DNA from: Theileria orientalis strain Shintoku
Taxonomy: Eukaryota > Apicomplexa > Aconoidasida > Piroplasmida > Theileriidae
Direction: 5' to 3'
Length of the DNA: 64,000 nt
Assembly (NCBI RefSeq): GCF_000740895.1
Contig: NC_025260.1
Coordinates: 2,522,001-2,586,000, forward strand
Shown: piece after piece, positions 1 through 10,669 of the stretch
Layout: every line of letters begins with the position of its first letter
How positions within the stretch are numbered: position 1 is the stretch's first letter
Translations under genes and position numbers: made by a program
Notes under the pieces: generated by a model
Database searches by the model: none
Seen by the model: only the letters and a program-made list of their open reading frames with translations
What the model was told of the DNA's origin: nothing

Positions 1-1952
1 ACGCAGAAGAGGCACTGGAGTCAGTGTTCAATTTTAATCTGAAGAACGACCTGGAGATGAATAAGATGATAGAAGCATACGCGCCGCTGGTGGAAAACTT
101 TTTAGTGCTCCCGACAAAGGTAGTGAGCAGGCCAATCAAGCTGTACTACTCAGGAGAGACGGGAGTTAACCACAACATAAGAAACGACTGGCTAATAAGG
201 GAGGTGACGACCAAAGTGTTCGAAAGAGACGACAAGGAGTACTACGCGAAGAACAAGGTGACGCTGGAGGCGATCAACTCGCAGTACAGGCTCCTCTTCC
301 CGTCTAAAAGAGCGCTGAACGACGACTGCGGAAAGTTCAGAGTGCTGGGTCCGCTGCTGCTGAGGCTGAAGAGCGAAGGACACCGGTGCATAATATACAC
401 GCAGTTCTCTAAAATGCTCGACATTCTGGAGAACTGGATCAACTTCATGGGCTTCACGTACACGAGGCTCGACGGCTCCACAAAGGTAATTGTTACACTA
501 GTTGTAGGATAACTGTGCACCTATTAGTAGTTAACCACAACATTAGCAATAGAATAATATGATAATAGTGATATTGATATCGCTAGAATGACTAAGCTCG
601 CTGATTAAACACATTTAGATTGACATGAGGCAGAAGATAGTGAACAGATTCAACGAAAACACAAAGATATTCCTCTTCATATCGTCAACGAGGTCAGGAG
701 GAGTGGGAATAACGCTCACGGGAGCAGACACAGTTATATTCTACGACACGGACTGGAACCCAGCAATAGATAGACAAGCAATGGACAGGTAGATATTGGC
801 ATAGCATAATTTCACGTACTAGTAGTTATGCTATATAATTTCACGTACTAGTAGTTATGCTATATAATTTCACGTACTAGTAGTTATGCTATATAATTTC
901 ACGTACTAGTAGTTATGCTATATAATTTCACGTACTAGTAGTTAGGACTATGTTGTTTCAAAAACTAATGTGTGTATAGGTGCCATAGAATTGGACAGAC
1001 GAAGGACGTAAACGTGTATAGACTAATCAGTGAGCACACAGTGGAAGAAAACATATGGAGAAAGCAGCTGCAAAAGAGGAAGTTGGATGATCTGATAGTG
1101 GATCAAGGACAATTTGATATACAGCACAACGCATGGTTTTCAAACATTGACACACTGATAAACATATTCCAGGTATAGATATGGTCATATAGATAGATAG
1201 ATAGATAGATAGTTAGATGTATAGATATTAGGCAATTAAAAAGGTAGCTATGGAGTATAAATGATAGGTATGTTGGAAAAATGTGTAGAGTAAGAAGGAT
1301 GACGACGAAGAGGACAATATCTACGGAAAAACAATTCTGCACGAGAGTAATGTGGGTGAAACGAACCTGAAGGGAACAGGAGTGAAAAGCCTGAAGATGT
1401 TGATAGAAGTGGAAGACGCAGACGACTCAATGGCACTGAAAAAGTTAACAAAGGAGAACGAGAAGATAAACAAAGAGGTATTTAGCCAACTTTATAACGG
1501 ATTAGCAAACAATATAACAAACTAATTGACTAACTAGCTAATTTATGAGACAACTATACAATTGGCTAATTTACTAATTAGCTAATTCATGAAACAACTA
1601 TACAATTGGCTAATTTACTAACTAGCTAGATGCACCTATCAGTATGATGGTTCGTTAAGTTGACAATGATAAATAGGACTTTGAAAATGACATGATCAAC
1701 ACAATACCAGGACTAGTGACGTACTGCATTAAGTTCCTGCTCAAGTATCAGACGGCAGCACTGGAAAGGCAAGTGGAGTTGATGAAAGTTAAAATCCAAG
1801 TTGAAGATTACCAGAATAAGCAAGACGACGAGGAGGGGGACGAAGATGATATATACACAGACTACGACTCGGAAGATGAAGTCGGTGAAGGCTCCAATGA
1901 AGAGGAGGAGGAGGAAGATCAGGAAGAAGAAGATGATGATGATGACGAGTAG
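1..1952 (+). CDS. SWR1/SRCAP-type Snf2 chromatin-remodelling ATPase, C-terminal part (5' end outside window)
   Basis: This is the C-terminal helicase lobe and tail of a Snf2 ATPase; the reading frame is open from base 3, so the start lies upstream. Five exons can be joined at GT-AG sites (about 1-485, 629-788, 980-1172, 1290-1477, 1681-1952). Visible motifs are [23 protein letters not shown], the DWNPA block and RCHRIGQT, all intact. The stretch after motif VI ([16 protein letters not shown]) and the following [14 protein letters not shown] resemble SWR1/SRCAP more than ISWI or Brahma. SWR1 enzymes exchange H2A.Z into nucleosomes, so a nuclear chromatin role is inferred. The tail is very acidic (Glu/Asp run from about 1836 to 1950), compatible with histone binding. 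Intron 2 holds a 29-bp tandem repeat. INO80 is the main alternative subfamily. Confidence 0.8.
806..944 (+). repeat. 29-bp tandem repeat inside a SWR1-like intron
   Basis: Four complete 29-bp units start at 806, 835, 864 and 893, and a partial fifth at 922. They are almost identical and lie entirely within an intron bounded by GT at about 789 and AG just before 980. A short GATA-type microsatellite sits in the next intron (about 1188-1213), and the intron at about 1478-1680 carries a duplicated block of about 60 bp. Confidence 0.9.
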
Positions 1953-2202
1953 ATAGATGTTGTAAATAAAAATTAGGCTGTCACAGGGCTGATGAATGGG
2001 AATATGGTAATAAAATGAATGTGTGAAAGAGTATATGTTTGGATAACAACGGCTTAAACAGTAAATCGCAATCACGTACTTAAGTTTAATGAGGCACGGT
2101 AACGAAGCATTTTAAAAGATTTTTAAAAAACATTAGTATGTAATCTAATGTAAAATAAATTAGAAACGTATACGTGAGAGTGCACATAGATAAAAATACA
2201 TA

Positions 2203-3445
2203 TTAAAGAAACTGGTGTAAAAATTTATTTATTTCATTCTTCCAATAAAGGGCACTTGTGCCAGGGTCCTGAGTAAAAAAATCAAATAGACAGATGTGAA
2301 ATTAAAGTAAATACTGAGAGCCAATAATAGAACTTACATCAGTGTCAGTAATAGCACGAGAAATAGGAACCAAAAGACCCCTTTTATCCTTATTTAGACC
2401 TAATTGAGAATTAGAGGATAAGGGCTTTGAGTTTAGACAAATGTAGAATAGAGCGTGCGTATAATGGAGTAGGTATAAGTAAGGAGTCTAATTATAAAGT
2501 GTTCCAGTGTAACCATAAGTAAAAGGCAGAGAATACCGTATTTTATAGTCTGCTCAAGGTCGCCACCCTGTGAACCGACACCGGGGACCAAAAGGTAGGA
2601 ATCGTACTTCTCGCGGATCCTCTTAATGGCGTCAACGCAATTGGAGCCAACGACGTAGCCAAATTTGTGACCTACACGTATTTGAATGCGTGTGCAAAAA
2701 TATACATAAATAAAAGTGAACTAACCCAGAGACTCAGTCTGGTCGATGAGACGCATGTACAGGGGAACATCGTCCTTGAAAAGAGCAGACTGGAGCTCCC
2801 GAGAGGAGGGATTGGAGCACTTGGCAAGGACGAAGACGTCGTTTACGAAATTGCCGCCGGAATCAGTGCAAAAGGACCGAAGAACGTCAGTGCCCATGAA
2901 CGAGTTAACAGTGCAAGCGTCGGCCTTCAGCTGGCCGAACACGAACTTTTTGTAGTAGTCGGTCGTGGAGCCGATGTCGCCGAGCTTGCAATCGAGCAGG
3001 ACTGGGACGTCGCGCTCCCGCAAGTACTGGCAAACCTCCAAAAGCACCTAACGCATACTTGTTAAAATAACAGCAATATATACAAGCGTCGTCGGATATT
3101 TAAAAAATAAAACACAGGTTCGCGTGATAAATAGCGGTATGCGTGTGTTACCTGTACACCTTCGGTGGCGTGGGCCAAGAAGAAGGCAAAATTAGGTTTG
3201 ACGGAGCACACGTGGTCCAGAGTGCTGTCAAGAATGTGCAAACAGTACAATTTGAGCCTAACATATGTGGAAGACTCTTCCTTTTTGTATGAACGATCGT
3301 TATTCTTTACGTTTTCTAGAAATAATCTCCTGAATTCGTCGGTTTTTGCAAACTTGTCCACCTGCTCGACCCTGGGATCGAGGCCGAGGCAGAGGATAGT
3401 GTTCAAGAGGTCCATCCGACCTTCCAACTTACTAAAGAAACCCAT
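2203..3445 (-). CDS. Orotidine 5'-monophosphate decarboxylase (last step of UMP synthesis)
   Basis: The enzyme decarboxylates OMP to UMP in de novo pyrimidine synthesis, cytosolic in apicomplexans. Five exons join in phase: about 3445-3153, 3052-2707, 2670-2547, 2387-2339 and 2271-2203. The start is MGFFSKLEGRMDLLNT, followed by CLGLDPR. The catalytic Asp-x-Lys-x-x-Asp signature is present as LLDCKLGDIGST, and the phosphate-binding region appears as LLVPGVGSQGGDL and LLVPISRAITDTD. The second-exon stretch around CTVNSFMGT is typical of the Plasmodium-like monofunctional enzyme, with no fused OPRTase. Total length of about 300 residues fits the family. It converges with the SWR1-like gene, leaving about 250 bp between the two stops. 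Confidence 0.92.
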
Positions 3446-3481
3446 GCATATAGAGTGTTATATATGTCTGAAATACGTATA

Positions 3482-6157
3482 TTAGATGTCCGAAACAGTC
3501 CTGTCAACTGCGCTCAAGTCTACGCACAACCACATGGACTTTTCGTCAGGTGAAAACATCAACTTTGCGATTTCAGGCGATTTGTGATGAAGTGTGTCAA
3601 CAAAACGTGTGAAATTTTTAGTGTCAACTGCGTTCAGGCCCTCTAAATTGTAGTCGGTGCCACCACTGCCATTATTAGCGGTGACGCTCACTAGTCTATT
3701 GGAACCACCGTTCCCAGTGATTCCACCTTCGTTTCCATCCGCAAAGGCGGAGTGGTCATTTATATTGTACAAATACTCATAATTGCTTTCAATCCACTTT
3801 TTAATGGGAGTTTCCCTTTCCTCACATAAATTTACACTAAACTGGGTCGAGTTCATGGCGTTCCTCATTTCAAGCTCACATTTCACGCTTTCTGAAATGT
3901 TAGTGAACACTCGGTCGTATCCCGTGGGAATGTGCACTGTATCTCCGTCCGAAACTATGGAGAACGTGTACTTCAGCCTCTGGCCCATAATAAGCATTTC
4001 CCGATTCGAAATGTTCATCACCTTGAAGTTGATCAGAGAGTAGTCCTTCCACCTTTCCAGCGCCTCCTGGTTAACGTCGTCTATGTTCAAGTTTGACAGC
4101 TTATCGTTCGTCAATATAATCACGTTCCTATCGTTAATTGCCTTGGCGCTACCATCTTCATCAGGTCCACTAGAGTCAACTGAACCAGTTCTATTTGCAT
4201 CTATAAGATCAACCTTTTTAGCGTCATCTGAGCCCGATCCATTTTGAACGATTGAACCTCTTGTTTCTAAATCGCCCTTATATAATCCTGAGCTGCTCAT
4301 TTTACCCATATACTCGTTGAAAAACTCTATTTCCTTCTTAGAAAAGGACGATATGCCTGCCAGCAGGAAGAAGTTATCGTCATAGGAGTCTCTTTTAGTC
4401 ATATATATGCCCTTACTTTCTTTCAGCTGGTTCAACAATTTCAACTGAAGTGGGTCCTTCCTTTGTAAATAGGCCGATATATACTTAACGGAGCCCTCAG
4501 GGATCACGATAAGTGCGTTCTCTCCCAGAGACCTCATGAATGAATAGGAATAATAAATCTTTGACCAACTCAGGACTCGCAGTATGTTGCGGCTGTATCC
4601 AACATTCTGTCCGTCTATAACGCACGTGTATGGGTTACCAGAATCTTTGGCTTTTAACAAAAATTTATAAAACTCATAAAGTCCTATTAGCTCATTTGGG
4701 GAGCTGTTGTATATTGTTTTAATCAGTTTCGCGAAGAGCTCAAACCTATCTGCCTCAGATATGTCTCGAAATGATATTCTTCTTTTGCAGGACTCACATA
4801 TGCCCGAATTGACAGTATCAGATGTTACGAATGCCGATTTAAACAGGCCTGGTGCGATGTCGCTAAAATGATTTTCAATAATTTGCGCAAGTTCATGGGT
4901 AATGTTAAATGTGTGCAGGTGATTGTGTCTATACATATCCATGATGTTTTTAATCTTCCCTTTTAATTCCAGATACAACCGCCTTTTTTCGTTTCTAACT
5001 TGTTCACTGTCGCCAGCTAGTGAATCAAGCTGTTTCTGAAACTCGTGAGCTAACGACACCAGGTACTGTGTCAAGTGCACCGAGGTCACCTTCCTGTCAT
5101 TAGACTTAATCATGTGTTTTAAAATTATCAAAATTGAATCCGGATCCTTCAATTTAAAGTAGTGGCCAATCAACTTGGCGTAAAACCTGTTTCTCACGGA
5201 GTCAAAATTAGCAAAGTATTCAATGATCGCCAAGCTATTGTACAAATTATCCCTGGAAACACCATCAGGCCTTTTACTCAAAACACTACTCAACTCATCA
5301 TAATTAGAATTAAGCATAGCTCTCAGGCCTCTTCCTACTCCTTTGTATCCTCTTTTATCACTGGCAGTCAGCTCCAATAGTGATAAGCCTTCAAACAACT
5401 CTACAGTCCCTCTTAAACCCAGTAGTATGGCGTCCCTAAACAACTCATCAAACGGTAATTCCTCCAAATAAAATTTGCTCAAAAAGTTCCCCAAGGTTCT
5501 TGAAAACTCTTTGAAAGCTATTCCAAGCTGTTTTCTGGGAACGATTGGCACCTGTTCTAGCACGTCTCTTCTAAAAATCTTGTGAGTTACGGTGCCATTC
5601 CGAGGTTCCTGGGTCAAATACTCAAATGATAGATCCGGCTTATCATTATGGTTTGGATAATATTTAATAAGTAAAATCGGATTAAAATCATTCGATTTAA
5701 TTGTCAACTTATACTTGTTTGTCAGGTTATGCTTAATTTCATTGAATTTGGTCTCCAAATCTAGTTCAACAGGCTCAGAATAAAGGGCTGAAATGGCATT
5801 TGAAAACAACTCATACACATATTTGAGATCCCTATAGCAATCACTTAAGTTCTTTTGTGCTATAGATCTGTTCAAAAGCCTAATTTGTTTGTTTAAATTG
5901 GACAAATACGGTCTATCGACGTTCAAAGAAGTGATACCGGCCCCTTCAAATGATTTCGGAAAGCTATAATTTCTGTGTGAATTAGGATATTTAAGTGTGT
6001 TTATCCCATTGCCTATGACCACAGTGTTTGTGTTTTTGTGTTTAAAGCAATAAGCAAAGTTATTTGTGGAATTTAATATGGCACTTCTAAAAACATTTAT
6101 AGGTGTTAAATTTTCAAATATTAAAACCCAAACAAGGATTCTAATAAGTAAAAACAT
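3482..6157 (-). CDS. Protein-only RNase P (PRORP), probably organellar
   Basis: PRORP removes 5' leaders from precursor tRNAs without an RNA subunit. This single-exon, 891-residue protein has the expected order: a helical N-terminal half where PPR-like repeats sit, a first zinc-site pair CESC (about residue 454), then a NYN metallonuclease domain starting CVIDGQNVGY (about 515). Metal-binding acidic residues are visible in SYDDNFF (about 593) and ILTNDKL (about 684), and the late cysteine of the structural zinc site in WLC (about 876). The ATG at 6157 is preferred because the frame upstream offers only TTG. The first 20 residues (MFLLIRILVWVLIF...) are signal-like and are followed by an Asn/Lys-rich stretch, which suggests apicoplast import. 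A Ser/Gly/Asp-rich insert interrupts the nuclease domain. Its 3' stop lies 37 bp from the OMP decarboxylase start. Confidence 0.88.
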   Translation of the reverse strand: MFLLIRILVWVLIFENLTPINVFRSAILNSTNNFAYCFKHKNTNTVVIGNGINTLKYPNSHRNYSFPKSFEGAGITSLNVDRPYLSNLNKQIRLLNRSIAQKNLSDCYRDLKYVYELFSNAISALYSEPVELDLETKFNEIKHNLTNKYKLTIKSNDFNPILLIKYYPNHNDKPDLSFEYLTQEPRNGTVTHKIFRRDVLEQVPIVPRKQLGIAFKEFSRTLGNFLSKFYLEELPFDELFRDAILLGLRGTVELFEGLSLLELTASDKRGYKGVGRGLRAMLNSNYDELSSVLSKRPDGVSRDNLYNSLAIIEYFANFDSVRNRFYAKLIGHYFKLKDPDSILIILKHMIKSNDRKVTSVHLTQYLVSLAHEFQKQLDSLAGDSEQVRNEKRRLYLELKGKIKNIMDMYRHNHLHTFNITHELAQIIENHFSDIAPGLFKSAFVTSDTVNSGICESCKRRISFRDISEADRFELFAKLIKTIYNSSPNELIGLYEFYKFLLKAKDSGNPYTCVIDGQNVGYSRNILRVLSWSKIYYSYSFMRSLGENALIVIPEGSVKYISAYLQRKDPLQLKLLNQLKESKGIYMTKRDSYDDNFFLLAGISSFSKKEIEFFNEYMGKMSSSGLYKGDLETRGSIVQNGSGSDDAKKVDLIDANRTGSVDSSGPDEDGSAKAINDRNVIILTNDKLSNLNIDDVNQEALERWKDYSLINFKVMNISNREMLIMGQRLKYTFSIVSDGDTVHIPTGYDRVFTNISESVKCELEMRNAMNSTQFSVNLCEERETPIKKWIESNYEYLYNINDHSAFADGNEGGITGNGGSNRLVSVTANNGSGGTDYNLEGLNAVDTKNFTRFVDTLHHKSPEIAKLMFSPDEKSMWLCVDLSAVDRTVSDI

Positions 6158-6670
6158 AAAAATGATTTGATGTGTTAAATTAATGAAAAGTTTATACAAA
6201 GTATTGAAAGAATAAAAGTAAGTAAAAGTTCAACGTAGAAAATACTTTATTTATAAAAGAATAACGAACAAAACAATATAGCATCATTGAAATTATGAAT
6301 ATTGATTTAACAAACAATAGAAGATTTGAGTATAATGGCTAGTGTGTATAATATTGTCTATTTAAATAGTGCAATGGCATTAAACAGGAAGTTAATATGC
6401 ATCATTTATTTTGTACAATAGTTTGTGTATTTTGTTTTATCATATTTTAATATATGTGTAAAACTACAAATTGATGATTTGATGATTCATCTTGTGTACT
6501 TAAGATGATTTAAATCAGTGTAGAGATTTAATTTAATTTAGTAAGTGTAAAATAGATAAATTGTGTTTTTAAATTTAATTTTTGTAATAATTACATTGGA
6601 AAAATAGAGTTTTTTCCATGAAATGCTGGGTTTCAATATTTGATAGAGTAATTTGACTTTCCATCTTCAA
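6158..6670. promoter_or_regulatory. Divergent intergenic region between PRORP and the Vps41-like gene
   Basis: This AT-rich spacer of about 510 bp separates two divergently transcribed genes, so it should contain both promoters. It has no convincing coding exon. A TGTGTAA heptamer is at 6455-6461, and homopolymeric A/T runs are frequent. No TATA element or known operator can be defined from the sequence alone. Confidence 0.4.
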
Positions 6671-9600
6671 ATGGAAGATATAAGCTTTAATAGTTATCAG
6701 AGATTGGAAGATGTGGATCCGAACATAACGTCCATTAGTTATTTGGAAGATGTACTAGTATTGGGGAACAGTTATGGAGATATAAAGATAGTAAACGGAA
6801 AGGGATCTCAGATTCTACACAACCATAGCGGAGAGATAACGGCACTGATAGCTAAAAGATGCTGTAAAACAGAAGAGGAAGACGTAGTATACCTGCTGAG
6901 CGGAACTTCGATAGGAAACGTGTACGTGCACCTGGTATTTCTGAATAAAATCTGGAACTCGAGAATACTGTATAAGTTTGAAACAGGATACTCAGTGTAT
7001 TCAATATGTTTGCACCCGAAGTATAGAATATACAACTTCAAAAGAGTGAACAGAAGGTTGACAGTGGATTTTAAAGAAGAGGTGGCGAAGGACTACGACA
7101 ACTGGAGTAATTTGCAAAATTCGTCAATATCCCAAGAATCGTTCATCATAGCGCTTTCAAACGGAAACATATACTTGGTGTATAACGCACGGAATGTAAA
7201 AGGAGATGACGATGAAAGAAGGGAGACGAGTAGGAGTGGACGAGAAGGAAGTAACGAAAAGTACGTGATAGTGTACGTGAGCAAATATAGCCCATACGTT
7301 AACATGAAAGTGAGATGGTATAAAAACTACGTAAGTTGGATGGACAAAAACGGATTCCACATGCATCAGTTGCCGAACTTAGAATCTATATTGTTCATAT
7401 CAAATCAGTTCTTCAGTAACCCAAATAGAAGAACAGAAGAGAAGGAGGAATTGAACGAGAAAAGCACAAACTACCTCTCAAAAATAATAGACAACGGAGA
7501 GTTGTACGAGTCAACAGACGAGTCAGACATGACGCCGCCGAAAAACAGCATAGAATCAATACTGTCGAGATCATATGAGAAGGTGTGTGGAGAAGAAAAG
7601 GGAGCGGGAAACAAGGACGGCAGTTCAACACACTCAGCATGGAACCACGCGAGTCAATATAGTCCAATGACGAGAACGTTTAAAACACCGAGCATCGGAA
7701 GCAGCTCTACATGGTACACAAGACTGATGGGAGGCGCTAAGGGAAGTAGTAGTTCAGTGTCAGGAAACTCGACAGTGCGCAAGAGAAGATCGCAAAGCCC
7801 AACAGGGTCGAACGCAGGGGGAAGCGAAGAACCGGATGTAACACCAGATTTAATAGGTAACAGTGGAATACAGTCATTGAGAGAAAGAGGGAAAAGAAAG
7901 TACAAACTAAAAAGATTGAAAAGTAAACTGGTTAACAGTAAGTACACGAGAGATAATGAACACTACGGAATAACGTCAACTTTCATATCAGATACAGTAC
8001 TGGTGGGATACAATAACACACTGCTGTGCGTTAAGCTGATAAATAGCACGGAAGAAGAGTTTGAAAACTATGAACAGCTGCTGTTAAACACGAAGCAAAA
8101 TAAGGATCTGAAGGGATACACAAAGAACAATGTGACGAAAAATAGAAGAAGCAACAACGTGGTGAGAGGATACATAGAGTATAAAGTGGTGCTCCCGGAG
8201 GAATTTAGCATAATATACATAAAGTATAACACGAAGACCCAGTACGACGTAATAACATGGAATAGAAGCATTAAGGTAGGAATTGACGATTATTTAAAAG
8301 AACCTCTGAGTAAGTTGACCGCACAGAAGAGAGAAGGAAGCGTGTGCTACAAGTACAACAATGACGGAAGAGTGTACAAGTATAAAATGGGAGGACACGG
8401 AGGATATAGGCCCTGGACAAAGGAGGATCTGATTAACGTAGTATTCGACCTAAGAGAAGGGGCAATATATTGTGAGTCGATAATAGCGGAGGGGATTAGT
8501 GAAACAGGAGCCGATGTGATAATAGGAACGACGCACAGCAGTGAAGAAGGTACAGGTATAGGGGTTGGTAGTGGCAACGACAGTAGTAGTGTTGTTGTTG
8601 TTGGTGGTACTGGAACTAGTAGAAGCATTGGCATTGACGACGGCAGCAGTAGTGGCAATCGCAGTGCTAGCAGCAGTAGTAGTCGTAATGACATTGGCAT
8701 TGTGAGTACGATGAGTGACAGCACTGGCACGAGTGGCGAAAAAAACCAGAGTGTGTACATGTACATATGCAATGTGTTGATACACATAGGAAGCAACGAC
8801 AACTACATAAGCCAGCTGAAGTACTCAATAGAAAACACGGACACGGGAACAGTGATTGAACAGTTTAAAAGTGGTCTCAACTCGTTGTTTAACGTCACAA
8901 ACATAAGTTCAGTGGGCAAGGGTGAAGGAGTGGAGTGCATCACGCCAATAAGTTACATGAGCGGATGCAATGAAAACAATCATGAAAAGGGAGAATTTGG
9001 CCGTGAAGCAGATGAGGAAAACAGTAGCGACGCTAGTGACAATGGCTTTGACTGCTACAACGACAATAACTCTGATGGTGATGGCTGTAACTGCTATAAC
9101 AACAATAAGGCTGATGGTGATGGCTGTAACTGCTACAACAATAACGCAAATCATAACGGTGGCAAGATTATGGATAGGAATAAGTCAGCTAAGTACCTAC
9201 TTGAGTACATAGGGATATTCACGGAATACTTGATAAAGATACAGCATTATCAAGGATTCAAGGAACTCATAAAGATGTTGAACGAATATGGGATCATGTC
9301 ACAGTATTTAGAGTTGGTATTTACAGGAAACGTGAGAAAAAGCATCAGAATGATGGGAAGATATGAAGAGTTGGTGAGTGATATAATGGAAACAGTGGGA
9401 GATGATAGCGTAGCGTACTATAAGATGCTGGGGTGGAAAATGAGCGGAAAAATGACGAAAAGGCTGCTGAACAGAGTAAAGGAGTTTCTGGTAAAGCACG
9501 TACAGCAGTTGTATGAAGGGATTGAGCTGGTGAATGTAGAAAACAACCAGATGATGGATAGCAGAGAAGGAGAGATTATGAATATCAGGGGCGCCGGCGT

Positions 9601-10669
9601 CGGCAGTAATAGGAATACTTTCAGCAATGAAACGTACTTTAACCTGCTGATGCTGTTGAACGAGTTGAAGAGAAGCGACGATAGCACAGGGTATAGTATA
9701 TACAACCTGCTGTATAGCCTTTTCACAATGACGCCAGGGATTAATGCAGCTAGGGCCACAAGCTACAGTAACACAGGGAACTGTGTGGCCAGTGGTAGCT
9801 CACACGAGGCGTATAAGCACCAGGCGAACACAACGAGTCTGAGTTACTACGTGAAGCAGAACCAGTACCTGCAAATAGAGCTCCTGTCACTGAAGTACTA
9901 CTACAAGGCGCTGAACGACCAGCTGAGGAGGATCAACACGAGGGGAACAATGTACTACGCTAAAAGAGTCGCCGACGAACAAGAAACGTCGCATCATGAC
10001 AGGGTTAATTTAGCCGCCAAATCTGGTGCAAATACCGCCACAAATACAAGTAACAATAACAGTACCAGCAGCAGAAACATTATCAGTATCACACCAATTA
10101 ATAACACAATCAGTATCAATACAAGTAACACACTAACCAATAACACTATCAGTATCAATACCAGTAACACACCAACCAATAACACTATCAGTATCAATAC
10201 CAGTAACACACCAACCAATAACACTATCAGTATCAATACCAGTAACACACCAACCAATAACACTATCAGTATCAATACCAGTAACACACCAACCAATAAC
10301 ACTATCAGTATCAATACCAGTAACACACCAACCAATAACACGAGTCACCCAGATACCAACACGACGCCCTCTAGTCACCCAGGATATATTGAAAAGAATG
10401 CAGTCAATTGTAATATATGTTGTGTAAACAGAGACGTGTACGCCGAAGTGGTCAATAAGTTGTTTGATAGAGTGAGAGGGAGGGAGCTGCGGCAGCCAAA
10501 AGGCAACAACATACTTTACTTTTCATGCAGGCACCTGGTACATGAAAAGTGCCAGATAAGACTGATAAATCAGCTGCAGCAGGATCACGGAAGAGCGAAG
10601 AACCTGAAAATGAATCCTCTGAATACAGAAATGCTCTTGAGCACATGTCTGAGTTGCTTAACAATATAG
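6671..10669 (+). CDS. Vps41-like HOPS/CORVET-type vesicle-tethering protein with C-terminal RING
   Basis: A single exon encodes 1332 residues; ATG at 6671 is used because the frame opens upstream only with TTG. The N-terminal 230 residues read like the degenerate beta-propeller of Vps41, including a block resembling its RSVKW...IAWAN...GVKIFD stretch (here MKVRWYKNYVSWMDKNGFHM). The C-terminus is a RING-like Cys/His cluster: CNICC, YFSCRHLVHEKC and CLSC (about residues 1247-1330). Vps41 tethers endosomal and late Golgi vesicles; in apicomplexans such a complex would serve rhoptry, microneme or food-vacuole traffic, which is inference. Low-complexity inserts (Gly/Ser, Asn/Asp/Cys and a 13-residue tandem repeat) interrupt the middle and the region before the RING. 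Vps8 or another class C Vps subunit is possible. Confidence 0.55.
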   Translation: MEDISFNSYQRLEDVDPNITSISYLEDVLVLGNSYGDIKIVNGKGSQILHNHSGEITALIAKRCCKTEEEDVVYLLSGTSIGNVYVHLVFLNKIWNSRILYKFETGYSVYSICLHPKYRIYNFKRVNRRLTVDFKEEVAKDYDNWSNLQNSSISQESFIIALSNGNIYLVYNARNVKGDDDERRETSRSGREGSNEKYVIVYVSKYSPYVNMKVRWYKNYVSWMDKNGFHMHQLPNLESILFISNQFFSNPNRRTEEKEELNEKSTNYLSKIIDNGELYESTDESDMTPPKNSIESILSRSYEKVCGEEKGAGNKDGSSTHSAWNHASQYSPMTRTFKTPSIGSSSTWYTRLMGGAKGSSSSVSGNSTVRKRRSQSPTGSNAGGSEEPDVTPDLIGNSGIQSLRERGKRKYKLKRLKSKLVNSKYTRDNEHYGITSTFISDTVLVGYNNTLLCVKLINSTEEEFENYEQLLLNTKQNKDLKGYTKNNVTKNRRSNNVVRGYIEYKVVLPEEFSIIYIKYNTKTQYDVITWNRSIKVGIDDYLKEPLSKLTAQKREGSVCYKYNNDGRVYKYKMGGHGGYRPWTKEDLINVVFDLREGAIYCESIIAEGISETGADVIIGTTHSSEEGTGIGVGSGNDSSSVVVVGGTGTSRSIGIDDGSSSGNRSASSSSSRNDIGIVSTMSDSTGTSGEKNQSVYMYICNVLIHIGSNDNYISQLKYSIENTDTGTVIEQFKSGLNSLFNVTNISSVGKGEGVECITPISYMSGCNENNHEKGEFGREADEENSSDASDNGFDCYNDNNSDGDGCNCYNNNKADGDGCNCYNNNANHNGGKIMDRNKSAKYLLEYIGIFTEYLIKIQHYQGFKELIKMLNEYGIMSQYLELVFTGNVRKSIRMMGRYEELVSDIMETVGDDSVAYYKMLGWKMSGKMTKRLLNRVKEFLVKHVQQLYEGIELVNVENNQMMDSREGEIMNIRGAGVGSNRNTFSNETYFNLLMLLNELKRSDDSTGYSIYNLLYSLFTMTPGINAARATSYSNTGNCVASGSSHEAYKHQANTTSLSYYVKQNQYLQIELLSLKYYYKALNDQLRRINTRGTMYYAKRVADEQETSHHDRVNLAAKSGANTATNTSNNNSTSSRNIISITPINNTISINTSNTLTNNTISINTSNTPTNNTISINTSNTPTNNTISINTSNTPTNNTISINTSNTPTNNTISINTSNTPTNNTSHPDTNTTPSSHPGYIEKNAVNCNICCVNRDVYAEVVNKLFDRVRGRELRQPKGNNILYFSCRHLVHEKCQIRLINQLQQDHGRAKNLKMNPLNTEMLLSTCLSCLTI
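9040..9155 (+). repeat. In-frame 39-bp Asn/Asp/Gly/Cys repeat in the Vps41-like gene
   Basis: Two to three imperfect copies of a 39-bp unit encode a peptide like DGDGCNCYNNNKA. The flanks are Asn/Asp-rich. The unit has the same length as the separate NNTISINTSNTPT array further downstream but a different sequence. It is a coding low-complexity insert with no assigned function. Confidence 0.7.
10100..10333 (+). repeat. In-frame 39-bp minisatellite, six copies (NNTISINTSNTPT)
   Basis: Six consecutive 39-bp units run from 10100 to 10333 and a seventh begins at 10334. Each encodes NNTISINTSNTPT; the first has Leu in place of Pro. The last units are identical at DNA level, pointing to recent expansion. 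The array sits just upstream of the RING domain and preserves the frame. Confidence 0.95.

Noticed and set aside
806..944. CRISPR-like array
   Set aside because: Units are contiguous with no spacers and lie in a eukaryotic intron.
2667..3065. 132-codon plus-strand frame
   Set aside because: Lies antisense over OMP decarboxylase exons that carry the catalytic DxKxxD motif.
9994..10378. Long minus-strand frames with LLVGVLLVLILIV-type repeats
   Set aside because: Antisense shadows of the 39-bp coding minisatellite in the Vps41-like gene.
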